This document shows, piece by piece, positions 32,430 through 42,555 of a stretch of 64,000 nucleotides of DNA. The position numbers and the translations under genes were made by a program. The notes under the pieces are model-generated. The model was not told where the DNA came from, did not search any database, and worked only from the letters and a program-made list of their open reading frames with translations. The first letter of the stretch is position 1. The number at the start of each line of letters is the position of its first letter. This DNA is from Candidatus Tectomicrobia bacterium (GTDB taxonomy: Bacteria > UBA8248), in NCBI GenBank assembly GCA_016192135.1, contig JACPUR010000001.1:248001-312000 (forward strand). The letters are read 5' to 3'.

Positions 32430-33494
32430 TCACCCCAGGAACCCCTTCACCTTCTCCCAGAACTTCCGCATCCTCGGGTTGGTCGAGGGGGAGGAGATGC
32501 GCTGGAACTCATCGAGGAGCCTCTTCTGGCGCTCGCTGAGGCGGGTGGGCGTCTCGATCACCACCCGCACCCGCTGGTCCCCGGGGCGGATGGCGCCGGG
32601 CGGGCACATGCCCTTGCCGCGCAGCCGGAAGACCCGGCCCGACTGCGTCCCCGCCGGGATGCGCACCTTCACCTCGCCCGAGAGGGTGGGGACGAGGACC
32701 TCCTCCCCCAGCGCGGCCTGGGGGAAGCTCACGGGGAGATCGAAGAGGATGTCCAGCCCCTCGCGCTTGAACAGGGGATGGGGGCGGACGGCGACGGTGA
32801 CGATCAGATCGCCCGCCTCCCCGCGCGCGGCGCTCTCGTCGCCCTTCCCGCGCAGCTTGAGGTGGGCGCCGTCCTCCACCCCGGGAGGGATCTGGACCCG
32901 CAGACGCTCGTCGCGCCGGCGCCGGCCCTTGCCCCCGCAGGCGCCGCAGCGGTCGCGGACGCTCCGGCCCCGGCCGTCGCAGGCCGTGCAGGGGATGCTG
33001 AGGTCGGCGAGGCCGCGCTTGAACTTGAGCTCCCCGGCCCCGCGGCAGAGCGGGCAGTCGGAGGGCGGGGCGGCGGGGTCGTGGCCCTTGCCGCGGCAGG
33101 TCTCGCAGCGAACCCATCGGGTGGAGAGGATCTCCCGGGAGAGCCCCGCCGCGGCCTCCTCCAGCGTGATCTCGATCCGGGCCTGGAGGTCGCGCGGTCC
33201 GTCCTCGGCGCGCGCCGCCGGGGGGCGGGTGCGGCGGAAGATCTGGGCGAAGATCTCCTCCCACTCCGCGTCGAAGCCCGGGGCGCGCCGGTCCGCCCCG
33301 GGGGCGCGGGGGGCGGGGTCCCGCGCCGCCTCGTAGGCCAGCACGACCTCCTTGAAGCGCTCCTCGGCCCCGGGGTCCCCGGGGTTGCGGTCGGGGTGGT
33401 GGGCGAGGGCCAGGCGGCGGTAGGCCGCGCGGAGCTCGGCGGGGCTGGCGTCCCGGGGGACGCCCAGCACGGCGAAGGGGTCGGCGATTCTCAC
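32430..33494 (-). CDS. dnaJ: Chaperone DnaJ without a Gly/Phe region
   Basis: 354 residues. J domain 1-65 with HHPDRN; a short Pro/Ala linker replaces the usual G/F region. The zinc domain has four repeats (CETCRGKG, CPLCRGAG, CTACDGRG, CGACGGKG, about 128-190), followed by both C-terminal beta domains (DLIVTVAVRPHPLFKREG). It should present clients to DnaK and stimulate its ATPase. It is second in an operon with hrcA, 46 bases after it, under the CIRCE-bearing promoter; grpE and dnaK are not adjacent. The loss of G/F could alter client handling. Confidence 0.92.
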   Translation of the reverse strand: MRIADPFAVLGVPRDASPAELRAAYRRLALAHHPDRNPGDPGAEERFKEVVLAYEAARDPAPRAPGADRRAPGFDAEWEEIFAQIFRRTRPPAARAEDGPRDLQARIEITLEEAAAGLSREILSTRWVRCETCRGKGHDPAAPPSDCPLCRGAGELKFKRGLADLSIPCTACDGRGRSVRDRCGACGGKGRRRRDERLRVQIPPGVEDGAHLKLRGKGDESAARGEAGDLIVTVAVRPHPLFKREGLDILFDLPVSFPQAALGEEVLVPTLSGEVKVRIPAGTQSGRVFRLRGKGMCPPGAIRPGDQRVRVVIETPTRLSERQKRLLDEFQRISSPSTNPRMRKFWEKVKGFLG

Positions 33495-33540
33495 GCGGCG
33501 CGGGAGGGGAGGGCGCGGAGCCGCGGGGGCGCCGCGAGCC

Positions 33541-34599
33541 TCACCGGTCGTCCCCCTGGGACATGAACTGGGTGAGGGAGTCGGCCGTCCAGTCCACGAG
33601 CGGGATGATGCGGTCGTAGCGCATCCGCTTCGGGCCGATGACGCCGATGGTGCCGAGGGGCTTGCCGCCCACGTAGAGGCAGCGGGCGACGAGGCTGCAG
33701 TCGTCCATGCCTTCGATCTTGTTCTCGGCGCCGATGATGACGGCGATCTCGGTGGAGCTCAGGCAGCGGTCCAGGAGCTGGACGAGCTTGTTCTTCTCCT
33801 CGAAGGCCCGGTAGAGGCTCCGCAGCTTCTCCACGTCGCCGGAGAAGTCGGGCTGGGAGAGGACGCGCGAGGCGCCCTCGACCACCAGGGTCTCGCCCGT
33901 CTCCTCGGCCCCCTCCACGAAGGCGCGCTGGCTGAGCTCCAGCGCCCGGCGGTAGAGCTCGTCGAAGTTGTCCCGGTCCTCCTCCATCCGCTCGATCACC
34001 CGCTGGCGGACCTCCCGCAGGGAGAGGTCCTTGAACTCGTCGTTCAGGTAGCGCGAGATGCGGTCGAGCTCCTCCTGGAGGAGGTCCTCCTCCGTGACGG
34101 CGATGCGGGTCTGCACCAGGCCGCTCTTGGCCACGATGACCACGAGGATCTGCCGCTCGGTCATGCGGATGAACTCGATGTGCTTGAACTCGAGCTGCGC
34201 GCCCCCGGGCAGGAGCACCAGGCCCGCCTGGTTCGTGAGCTCCGAGAGGACGCGCGAGGCGTGCGAGAGAATCTGCTCGACCTGCAGGGCGTCGCGGTTG
34301 TAGCTGGCGCGGATGGTGAGCCGCTCCTCCGGGGTGAGCTCGTGCCGGTCCATCAGGCCGTCCACGTAGAAGCGGTAGCCGAGGTCGGTGGGCATCCGCC
34401 CGGCCGAGATGTGGGGCTTGCTGAGAAGGCCGGCCTCGGCCAGGTCGCTCATGATGTTGCGGATGGTGGCGGGGCTGCAGGCGAGGGGCGCGCGCTTGGA
34501 GAGGGTGCGGCTTCCCACCGGTTCGCCGGTTTCGACGAACAGATTGACGATGGCCCGGAGAATCTCCTGGCTCCGGAGCGGAAGATCCGAACTCGCCAT
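33541..34599 (-). CDS. hrcA: Heat-inducible transcription repressor HrcA
   Basis: 352 residues from the ATG at 34599 with GAGGATTCCCC upstream. The N-terminal winged helix has LRSQEILRAIVNLFVETGEPVGSRTLSKR and CSPATIRNIMSDLAEAGLL (about 8-60), then SAGRMPTDLGYRFYVDGL, and the C-terminal GPKRMRYDRIIPLVDW. It binds CIRCE elements as a dimer and represses chaperone genes until heat titrates it away through GroEL. A CIRCE lies in its own promoter (34634) and another at groES (57460), so it is autoregulated and controls groESL. Confidence 0.96.
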   Translation of the reverse strand: MASSDLPLRSQEILRAIVNLFVETGEPVGSRTLSKRAPLACSPATIRNIMSDLAEAGLLSKPHISAGRMPTDLGYRFYVDGLMDRHELTPEERLTIRASYNRDALQVEQILSHASRVLSELTNQAGLVLLPGGAQLEFKHIEFIRMTERQILVVIVAKSGLVQTRIAVTEEDLLQEELDRISRYLNDEFKDLSLREVRQRVIERMEEDRDNFDELYRRALELSQRAFVEGAEETGETLVVEGASRVLSQPDFSGDVEKLRSLYRAFEEKNKLVQLLDRCLSSTEIAVIIGAENKIEGMDDCSLVARCLYVGGKPLGTIGVIGPKRMRYDRIIPLVDWTADSLTQFMSQGDDR

Positions 34600-34633
34600 G
34601 GGGAATCCTCGCCTGGGGACGGGCATCCAAAGA

Positions 34634-34660
34634 TTAGCACTCCGTCCGGGCGAGTGCCAA
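34634..34660 (-). promoter_or_regulatory. CIRCE operator of hrcA-dnaJ
   Basis: TTAGCACTC, nine bases, GAGTGCCAA (consensus TTAGCACTC-N9-GAGTGCTAA, one mismatch). It begins four bases after the -10 element of the minus-strand promoter, so HrcA would block transcription initiation. Confidence 0.93.
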
Positions 34661-34664
34661 GCCC

Positions 34665-34693
34665 AAAATAGGGCTCTTATTGGACGCTGTCAA
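34665..34693 (-). promoter_or_regulatory. Sigma70-type promoter of hrcA-dnaJ
   Basis: On the minus strand TTGACA (34688-34693), a 17-base spacer and TATTTT (34665-34670) directly precede the CIRCE. Spacing is ideal and the -35 hexamer is perfect. Confidence 0.85.
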
Positions 34694-34792
34694 GGGATTC
34701 GGCCCGGTAAAACCCGGGTCGCACGAGGGGCGGCGGGAGCGTATACTCTTGGATTCAGTAGGGCCTGGACCCACCTGGAGAGCTTGAAAAAC

Positions 34793-36945
34793 ATGCGGTT
34801 CTGGAAATTCTGGAGAAAAGCGGAGGGCCCGGCGGACCCCCTCCCGAAGGAGGGGCATCCCCTGGCGCGCCTGCGCGAGATGCGCCGGCGCAGCCGGAAG
34901 CTCCAGTTTCAGGTCATCGTGGGGAGCGGGATTCTGCTGGGGGTCCTCATCCTGTTCTCGATCCAGCTCTACCTGGAGGCCCGGCAGGACATCGAGACCC
35001 AGTTCAACCGCCAGCAGCTTCTCATCGCCGAGCAGACCGGCGGCCAAATTGCGAACTTCCTGGCCGATCTGACCTCCACGCTGCGCTATAGCGCCCGATT
35101 CCTGCGGACGGTGGGCCACGACCATCCGGGCCGCATGAGCGCCATGACGGGCCTCTACGAGCGCCTGGGGGGGAACAACCGGGTGAGCGAGGTGGGCTAC
35201 CTGCGGGGGATGGGCCGGCCCGGCTTCTTCTCCACCAACGAGTACGCCGAGATCCTCGCGCAGTGCCAGGTCAAGCAGGGCGTGTGCCTCCAAGTGGTGC
35301 GCGATGTGGGCGGCGAGCCCGCTTACATTCTCGGCGGCGCAAGGGTGGGCGAGGAGGACTGGCTCTACGCGAAGGTGGCGCTGGACGACCTGGACCGCTC
35401 CTTCGTGCAGCCGGTCGAGTCGGGCCTGAAGGGCCGGGCCTGGCTGGTGGACAACGAGGGGCGCATCCTCCTCTCCCCGGCGGCGCCCGGGCTGGGGGGC
35501 CGCCGGCTCGTGGAGCTCGCCCACTCGCTGAAGGATATGCGCCTCAGCGCCATCGCCCGGCAGATGACCCTCGGCGGCCGGGGCTACGACTGGCACAGCT
35601 TCTTCCGCCCCGGCGAGAAGGGATGGAACCACCGCTACCTGACGGCCTACAGCCCGTTCCTGGTGGGCGAGGAGATGTGGACGCTGGCGGTGACGGCGCC
35701 CTCCTCCGAGGTGGTCGACACCGTCCGCCGCGCTTTCCGCAAGGGGTTCCTGCTGACCGGCTTCGGCTTCATCGTCGTCATCGCGGCGGCCCTGCTGGTC
35801 CTCGACCGGGACCGGCGGCGCATCCGGGCGGAGGAGAACCTCCTCTGGTCCGAGCAGGTGTTCGACAGCAAGCGCCGGCTGCAGGCGCTGTTCGACGGGA
35901 TCACGGACGGCATCTGCATCGTGGGCAAGGACTTTCGCATCCAGTTGGTCAATCGCGCGATGGCCCGCCTGCTGGGCAAGCGGATCGCGGACCTCCTGGG
36001 CCGGCCTTGGGGCGGCGAGAACTCGCCCGTGCCGGCGGCGCTGGCCGACCGCGCGCCCGCGGCCGGCACCTTCGAGGACGGGCGGCGGGGCTTCTCCGAG
36101 CGGAAGATCGCCCTGCCCGACGGCGGGCGCATGGACATCGACATTTACACTTACCCCATCTTCGGCGCGGAGGGCGAGACAGCCCAGGTCGTCCTCTACC
36201 TCAAGGACGTGACCGAGCGGCGGGCCCTCGAGCGCGAGGTGCAGCAGCGCGACCGGCTGAGCATCGTGGGCAAGATGAGCGCCCAGGTGGCCCATTCCAT
36301 CCGCAACCCGCTCTCGGCCATCAACCTGAACGCCGAGCTCCTGGAGGACGAGCTGGTCCGCTTCGGCGAGGCGGAGACGGCCGAGGCGTGGGCGCTCCTG
36401 CGCTCGATCAAGGCCGAGGTGGATATCCTGCGGCAGGTCACCGACGACTACCTGAAGTTCGTCCGCATGCCCCGCTCCGACCGGCGGCCGGGGGACGTGA
36501 ACGACCTCCTGGACGATCTGCTCCTGTTCTACGCCGAGGAGGCCTCCACGCTGGGCATCGAGCTCCGGCAGGAGCTCTCGCCCGACCTGCCCGAGGTGGC
36601 GCTGGACGAGGCCCAGATGAACGTGGCCCTCCACAACCTGATCCGCAACGCCTTCGACGCCATGCCCGGCGGCGGGCGGCTCACCGTCCGGACCCGCCTC
36701 GCCGGCGGAGGCGTCGTCATCGAGCTGAGCGACACCGGCTGCGGCATCGCCCCCGAGGACCAGGCCGTCCTCTTCACCCCCTTCTTCACCACCAAGGCGA
36801 ACGGCACGGGCCTAGGCCTCGTGCTCTCCCAGCAGATCGTGAGCGAGCACAAGGGCGTCATCCGCTTCTCCAGCCAGCCGGGGCGGGGGACCACCTTCAG
36901 CATCGAGCTTCCCGCCGCCGCTCCCACGGAGGCGCACGTAGAGGC

Positions 36946-36949
<4 letters not shown>
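34793..36949 (+). CDS. NtrB/AtoS-type sensor histidine kinase with periplasmic sensor and PAS
   Basis: 718 residues. A transmembrane segment at about 40-62 (VIVGSGILLGVLILFSIQLY), a periplasmic dCache-like sensor to about 310, a second segment at about 316-340 (FLLTGFGFIVVIAAALLVL), a PAS domain (LQALFDGITDGICIVGKDF), HisKA with the His in KMSAQVAHSIRNPLS, and HATPase_c with NLIRNAFDAM and GTGLGLVLSQQI. It should phosphorylate the regulator encoded next, whose start overlaps its stop. A TATACT-like -10 lies at 34742-34747, divergent from the hrcA promoter. Signal unknown. Confidence 0.93.
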
Positions 36950-38337
<1,388 letters not shown>

Positions 38338-38362
38338 GGAACATCTTGCAGGGGAATCGGAT

Positions 38363-38447
38363 GTCATTCTGAGGGCCAGAGGCCCGAAGAATCTGCTTCT
38401 TACTTAAAAGCAGATTCTTCGCTTCACTTCGTTCCGCTCAGAATGAC
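38363..38447. repeat. Family C inverted repeat
   Basis: GTCATTCTGAGGGCCAGAGG and GAAGAATCTGCTTC face GCAGATTCTTCGCTTCACTT and CGCTCAGAATGAC, with about eight bases between. It may serve as a terminator between two convergent genes, but there is no T run. Confidence 0.9.
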
Positions 38448-38462
38448 GGCCGGGAGGCATTC

Positions 38463-38490
38463 GCAGGGGCGCTCCATTGAACGCCCCTGC
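38463..38490. repeat. Family A repeat, imperfect
   Basis: GCAGGGGCGCTCCATTGAACGCCCCTGC arrangement, written here as arms GCAGGGGCG/CGCCCCTGC around CTCCATTGAA. The core is imperfect and resembles that of 41298-41325. It directly follows the family C copy. Confidence 0.8.
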
Positions 38491-38501
38491 ATGCGCGCCC
38501 C

Positions 38502-39275
38502 CTACCTCCCCGGCCCCATCTCCTCCTTCCGGTACCCTTCCGGCACCTCGAAGAGCGAACCGGGGAAGGACTTGCGCGCGATCTCCTGGACCTCCATCCG
38601 CTCGGAGGCCTTGTCCTCGGAGAACGAGACGGTCTCGACGGGGATGCCGGGCGGCTCCGAGCCCTGGAACACCCCGAAGACGGCGCCCATCTGCTTGGCG
38701 GTCTTGGACATGAAGGCGAAGAAGGATTCGAGCGTCTGGGCCTCGGGGGGATCGACGCCGATGGAGGCGGCGCGCGCGAAGCACGTCTCGGCCTTCTTGC
38801 GGCCGTCGACGAGCATCTCGTAGCGGTCGCAGGTCCACTTCCCGGCGCGCGCGTTCGAGGCGATCTTCCGGTATTCCACCTTGGAGGGGGCGGAGTGCTT
38901 CTTGAGGGCCTCCCCCATCATCCCCTCCATGAGCTTCCGCTCCTCGGGGGAGAGGTCCTTCATCTGCTCGCGCAGGCCCTCCATGGCCTTGCCCATATCC
39001 TTGCCCACCTTCTCGGCCTGCTGATGCGTGAGCTCGGTGTAGGTCTTCTCCCGGGAGTTGAGGCTCCAGAGGAGGTTCTTGTCCCGCCGGTAGATGGCGA
39101 CGTTCCCGCCCTCCTCGATCCGGAGGGCCTCCTTCTCGATGGACATCCGCGCGGGGGTCTGGCTGTCGGAGGCGCCCGAGAACGTCAGGAGGAACCCCGC
39201 CCCGGCCGGGGGGGCCGCCGCGAGGGAGAGAACCATCCATGCCCATGCCGCGCACGCGGCGATGGCCGTCCGCAT
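38502..39275 (-). CDS. Secreted DUF4412-like protein
   Basis: 257 residues from the ATG at 39275 (AAGGGGAATATCG upstream). A signal peptide (residues 1-26, AWMVLSLAAAPPAGAGF) is followed by FLLTFSGASDSQTPARMSIEKEALRIE, a beta-rich start seen in DUF4412 and LolA-like lipoprotein-associated folds. A middle Lys/Glu-rich helix (EKVGKDMGKAMEGLREQMKDLSPEERKLMEGMM) follows, then KWTCDRYEMLVDGRKKAETC with two Cys likely to form a disulfide. It is probably periplasmic. Assignment to DUF4412 is from general pattern only; function unknown. Confidence 0.75.
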   Translation of the reverse strand: MRTAIAACAAWAWMVLSLAAAPPAGAGFLLTFSGASDSQTPARMSIEKEALRIEEGGNVAIYRRDKNLLWSLNSREKTYTELTHQQAEKVGKDMGKAMEGLREQMKDLSPEERKLMEGMMGEALKKHSAPSKVEYRKIASNARAGKWTCDRYEMLVDGRKKAETCFARAASIGVDPPEAQTLESFFAFMSKTAKQMGAVFGVFQGSEPPGIPVETVSFSEDKASERMEVQEIARKSFPGSLFEVPEGYRKEEMGPGR

Positions 39276-39447
39276 CGATATTCCCCTTATTTCGGGAGGG
39301 TCCGGCGGCCGCCCTCGATTATCCCACATTTCCCCCCGGCCCGTGAGGCGGGGAAATACCCGGATGGCCCGCCCCCGGGTGCCTGATTTACAATTAAAAG
39401 AATGAGGCCGCTCCGGGCCGCCGGGGGCGGCGGTGGAGGGCCTGGCC

Positions 39448-40947
39448 ATGGTGATCGAGGGCCGGAATCTCATCGGCGGCGAATGGGTTTCAGCGGCGGG
39501 CGGCGCCGCGTTCGAGAGCGTGAACCCCGCGCGGACGGACGAAGTGATCGGCCGCTTCCCGCGCTCGGGGGCGAAGGACGCCGAGCGGGCCGTGGCGGCG
39601 GCGAAGGAGGCTTTTCCCGGCTGGCGGGCGCTCTCGCGCATCCGGCGGGGGGAGTTCTTCGACGCCTTCGTCCAGCTCGTGAAGGCCGAGCAGGAGCCCC
39701 TGGCCGATCTCCTCGCCCGCGAGTGCGGGAAGCCCCGGAACGAGGCCCTGGCCGACGTGGTCGAGGGTATCCACATGGCGCAGTACGTCTTCGGCGCCTC
39801 GCGGATGCCGCTGGGCGAGGTGCTGGCCAGCGAGTTCGCCGCGAAGGACTCCTCCGTCGTCCGCAAGCCCAAGGGCGTGATGGCCGTCATCACCCCCTGG
39901 AACTTCCCCTTCGCCATCCCCCTCTGGCTCCTGGGCCCCTCCCTGGTGGAGGGCAATACCGCCGTCTTCAAGCCCTCCGAGGACACCCCCGCCGTGGGCC
40001 ACCGCCTCGCCGAGCTGATGCGCGAGGCGGGCTTCCCGGACGGGGTCGTGAACCTCCTCCAGGGCACGGGCGAGGAGGCGGGCGACCCCCTCATCCGCCA
40101 CAAGGACGTGGAGGCCGTGCTCTTCACGGGCTCCTTCGAGGTGGGCCAGCTCATCCGCAAGGCCTGCGCCGAGAGCGAGCACCGCCTCGCCGTCTGCGAG
40201 ATGGGCGGCAAGAACGCCCTCATCGTGCTCAAGGACGCGCGCATGGACCTGGCCGTCCGCGCGGGGCTCCTGAGCGCCTTCAAGACCGCCGGCCAGCGCT
40301 GCGTGAGCGCGGGGCGGATTCTGATCGAGGAGCCGCTCTACGAGGAATACTGCCGCCGCTTCGCCGGGCTGGCCGCGCGCATCCGGGTGGGGGACCCCCT
40401 CGACCCGGCCATGTTCATGGGGCCCCTCATCAACGAGGCCGCGGTCCAGAAGGTCACGGGCTACAACAAGCTCGCCCGGGAGGAAGGGGGCGAGATCCTG
40501 CTCGACCGGGCCGAGCTCCCCGACGGGGAGCGCCGCGGGGGCCACTTCATGGGGCCCTTCGTCTACAAGCTGGCGCCCAGCCCGAAGAGCCGCGTGCTGC
40601 GCGAGGAGGTATTCGGCCCCCACGTGGCCCTCGTGCCCGTGCGGGACCTCGACCACGCCATCGAGGTCTACAACGACACCCCCTACGGCCTCGCCTGCGC
40701 CGTCGCGACCGAGGACTACCGCAAGGCGCGGCGCATCCAGCGCGAGTGCGAGTTCGGCCTGGGCTACGTAAACCTGCCCACCATCGGGGCCGAGGTGCAC
40801 CTGCCCTTCGGCGGGGTGAAGCGCAGCGGCACGGGCATGCCCTCGGCCGCGGCCCTCTTCGCCGCCGTCACCCACCAGGTGGCCTGGACGGTGAACCACG
40901 CCGAGGAAATCGAGCTGGCCCAGGGGCTGTCGTCGAAGGTGGATTGA
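39448..40947 (+). CDS. NAD(P)-dependent aldehyde dehydrogenase
   Basis: 499 residues from the ATG at 39448, which has GGAGG eight bases before; an upstream GTG is less likely. The family pattern is complete: TPWNFPFAIPLW near 150, VLFTGSFEVGQLIRKAC, the catalytic Glu in CEMGGKNALIVL near 250, catalytic Cys in TAGQRCVSAGRILIEE near 285, and EVFGPHVALVPVRDLD. It oxidises an aldehyde to the acid. The overall form is like succinate-semialdehyde, dioxovalerate or delta-1-pyrroline-5-carboxylate-type members. It is a single gene with no pathway context, so the substrate remains open. Confidence 0.93.
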   Translation: MVIEGRNLIGGEWVSAAGGAAFESVNPARTDEVIGRFPRSGAKDAERAVAAAKEAFPGWRALSRIRRGEFFDAFVQLVKAEQEPLADLLARECGKPRNEALADVVEGIHMAQYVFGASRMPLGEVLASEFAAKDSSVVRKPKGVMAVITPWNFPFAIPLWLLGPSLVEGNTAVFKPSEDTPAVGHRLAELMREAGFPDGVVNLLQGTGEEAGDPLIRHKDVEAVLFTGSFEVGQLIRKACAESEHRLAVCEMGGKNALIVLKDARMDLAVRAGLLSAFKTAGQRCVSAGRILIEEPLYEEYCRRFAGLAARIRVGDPLDPAMFMGPLINEAAVQKVTGYNKLAREEGGEILLDRAELPDGERRGGHFMGPFVYKLAPSPKSRVLREEVFGPHVALVPVRDLDHAIEVYNDTPYGLACAVATEDYRKARRIQRECEFGLGYVNLPTIGAEVHLPFGGVKRSGTGMPSAAALFAAVTHQVAWTVNHAEEIELAQGLSSKVD

Positions 40948-41055
40948 CCCGGTGGTTCGCCAACCTCTGCAGGGGCGGGGTACTCGGCTCCGCCGAAGGC
41001 TTCGCCGGAGGCAGCTGCCTCGCCCTGGGGGGAAAACGGCTCCACCCTCGCCTCT

Positions 41056-41083
41056 GTAGGGGCGGTTCGCGAACCGCCCCTAC
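41056..41083. repeat. Family A palindrome, core GGTTCGCGAACC
   Basis: Perfect palindrome with GTAGGGGC/GCCCCTAC arms, identical to 24009-24036, 32240-32267 and 55175-55202. Confidence 0.95.
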
Positions 41084-41209
41084 GGAAACCAAGCCGCCAC
41101 GGCCCTTGCGCCGTTTCCCCTCCACCTCCGGGAAGGACCCAAAAACCGGTGGAGTGAAGTGTCACCCATGTACCCGGTTGCACAGAGGGGGAGATCGTCT
41201 CGGGCCGTT

Positions 41210-41245
41210 CCCTCCCCCCGCCCCCTCCCGGCGGGAGGGGGAAAT
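41210..41245. repeat. Family B-like hairpin
   Basis: CCCTCCCCCCGCCCCCTCCC followed by GGCGGGAGGGGG; a short relative of the hairpins at 6815 and 47268. Confidence 0.6.
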
Positions 41246-41297
41246 TCGAAAGGCCTTCACCGTTGACATCCCGCGGTGCCTGGGAGCCGCCGTTCGT

Positions 41298-41435
41298 GTA
41301 GGGGCATTCAATTGAACGCCCCTGCGGATTCATCAGGCGGCGAGGGGATTCGATTTCCGTAGGGGCGACCGGCCGGTCGCCCCTGCATTTTGCCCTGCAG
41401 AATTGTGGCGAGGGCGGTTCGCGAACCGCCTCTAC
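41298..41435. repeat. Family A cluster: three units, three cores
   Basis: 41298-41325 has core ATTCAATTGAA, 41359-41386 has core GACCGGCCGGTC, and 41406-41435 has core GGTTCGCGAACC with decayed arms (GCGAGGGC/GCCTCTAC). The cluster ends about 25 bases before the stop of the Sel1 gene. Confidence 0.88.
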
Positions 41436-41458
41436 GGTCAGGGGTCACGCCGTTCAGA

Positions 41459-42364
41459 TTATTTCCCCGGCTTCCACTCGCGCGCGAGGCGCTGGGCCTC
41501 GGCGATCTGGGCGGGGGTCATCTTCTGGGCGAGGGCGTCGCGGGCCTGGGCCGCCTGGTCCTGCGCCTCCCCGGCGGGAAGCCGCGCCGCGGCCAGGTTG
41601 AGCCACATGTGGGCTCGCACGTGGTCCTGGGGCACCCCCCGGCCCGCCTGGTACATCACGCCCAGGTTGTAATAGGCGGGCGGGAAATCCTGCGCGGCGG
41701 CCATGCGGTACCATTTCACCGCCTCGGCATGATCCTGAGGCACCCCGCGGCCGTTCTGGTGCATGAAGCCCAGGTTGTTCTGGGCCGAGGCGTGGCCCTG
41801 CCGGGCGGCCAGCCGGTACCAGCGCACGGCCTCGGCGTCGTCCCGGGGGACGCCCTGGCCCCGGGCGTACATGAAGCCCAGGTTGTTCTGGGCGGCGGGG
41901 CTCCCTTGGCGCGCGGCCAGCCGGAACAGCCGGACCGCCTCGCCGGGGTCCCCTTTCACTCCCCGGCCGTGCTGGTAGAGGATGCCCAGGTTGTTCTGGG
42001 CCGTGGGATCGCCTTGCCGGGCCGCAGGGTGGTACCACCGGGCGGCCTCGGCGTAGCTGCGCCCCACCCCCCGTCCCTCGTCGTACATGAGGCCCAGGCG
42101 AAGCTGAGCGGGGGTGCTCCCCCGAAGGGCGGCCAGCCGGTACCATTTGACCGCCTCGGCCGCATCCTGCGGGACGCCCCGCCCCTCCTCGTGGAGCTCG
42201 CCCAGGCGGAACTGCGCCTCCGGCTCCCCCGCCTCGGCCCGCGCCTGGAGGGAGGGCTGGGGGGGCTCCGCGGCGCGCTTTTCCTCGGGCCTATCCAGCG
42301 CGGCGCAGCCGGCCAGGGCGAGGACGAGGACGAGGAGAAGGTACGCGGCGAGAAGGCGTTTCAT
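41459..42364 (-). CDS. Sel1-repeat lipoprotein
   Basis: 301 residues from the ATG at 42364. The N-terminus is a lipoprotein signal (LLLVLVLALAGCAALD, lipobox LAGC with Cys near 19), so it should be lipid-anchored. After a short linker come six Sel1-type repeats of 36 residues (pattern AQNNLGxMYxxGRGVPQDxAEAVKWYRxAAxQG, about 47-265), forming a solenoid for protein-protein contacts. The tail KMTPAQIAEAQRLAREWKPGK follows. Sel1 lipoproteins often scaffold envelope or secretion complexes; no partner is evident here. Confidence 0.9.
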   Translation of the reverse strand: MKRLLAAYLLLVLVLALAGCAALDRPEEKRAAEPPQPSLQARAEAGEPEAQFRLGELHEEGRGVPQDAAEAVKWYRLAALRGSTPAQLRLGLMYDEGRGVGRSYAEAARWYHPAARQGDPTAQNNLGILYQHGRGVKGDPGEAVRLFRLAARQGSPAAQNNLGFMYARGQGVPRDDAEAVRWYRLAARQGHASAQNNLGFMHQNGRGVPQDHAEAVKWYRMAAAQDFPPAYYNLGVMYQAGRGVPQDHVRAHMWLNLAAARLPAGEAQDQAAQARDALAQKMTPAQIAEAQRLAREWKPGK

Positions 42365-42458
42365 GGGTAGGGCTCCCGGGCGGCGTTGAATTATAGGGGC
42401 CGCGCGGGGATTCTTCCAAGGGGGCGGGATCTTGGGACGAGGCGCGCGTCCATGTTCT

Positions 42459-42486
42459 GTAGGGGCGAGGCATGCCTCGCCCCTAC
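42459..42486. repeat. Family A palindrome, core GAGGCATGCCTC
   Basis: Perfect copy in the divergent spacer between the Sel1 gene and tmk, upstream of both. Confidence 0.95.
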
Positions 42487-42555
42487 AGACCTGCGCGTCC
42501 ACCTCCCTGTGATAAGCTTCCCCCGTCCCCCATTCGAAATGGGGCTGGAGGTTCC

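Larger units (their letters stand above)
40948..41458. other. Repeat-rich convergent spacer
   Basis: No gene is supported in these 511 bases. They contain at least four family A palindromes, a family B-like hairpin near 41210, and a GGGGCGGGGT..GCCTCGCCCTGG imperfect hairpin at about 40971-41030. Open frames here are repeat read-through. Confidence 0.75.
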
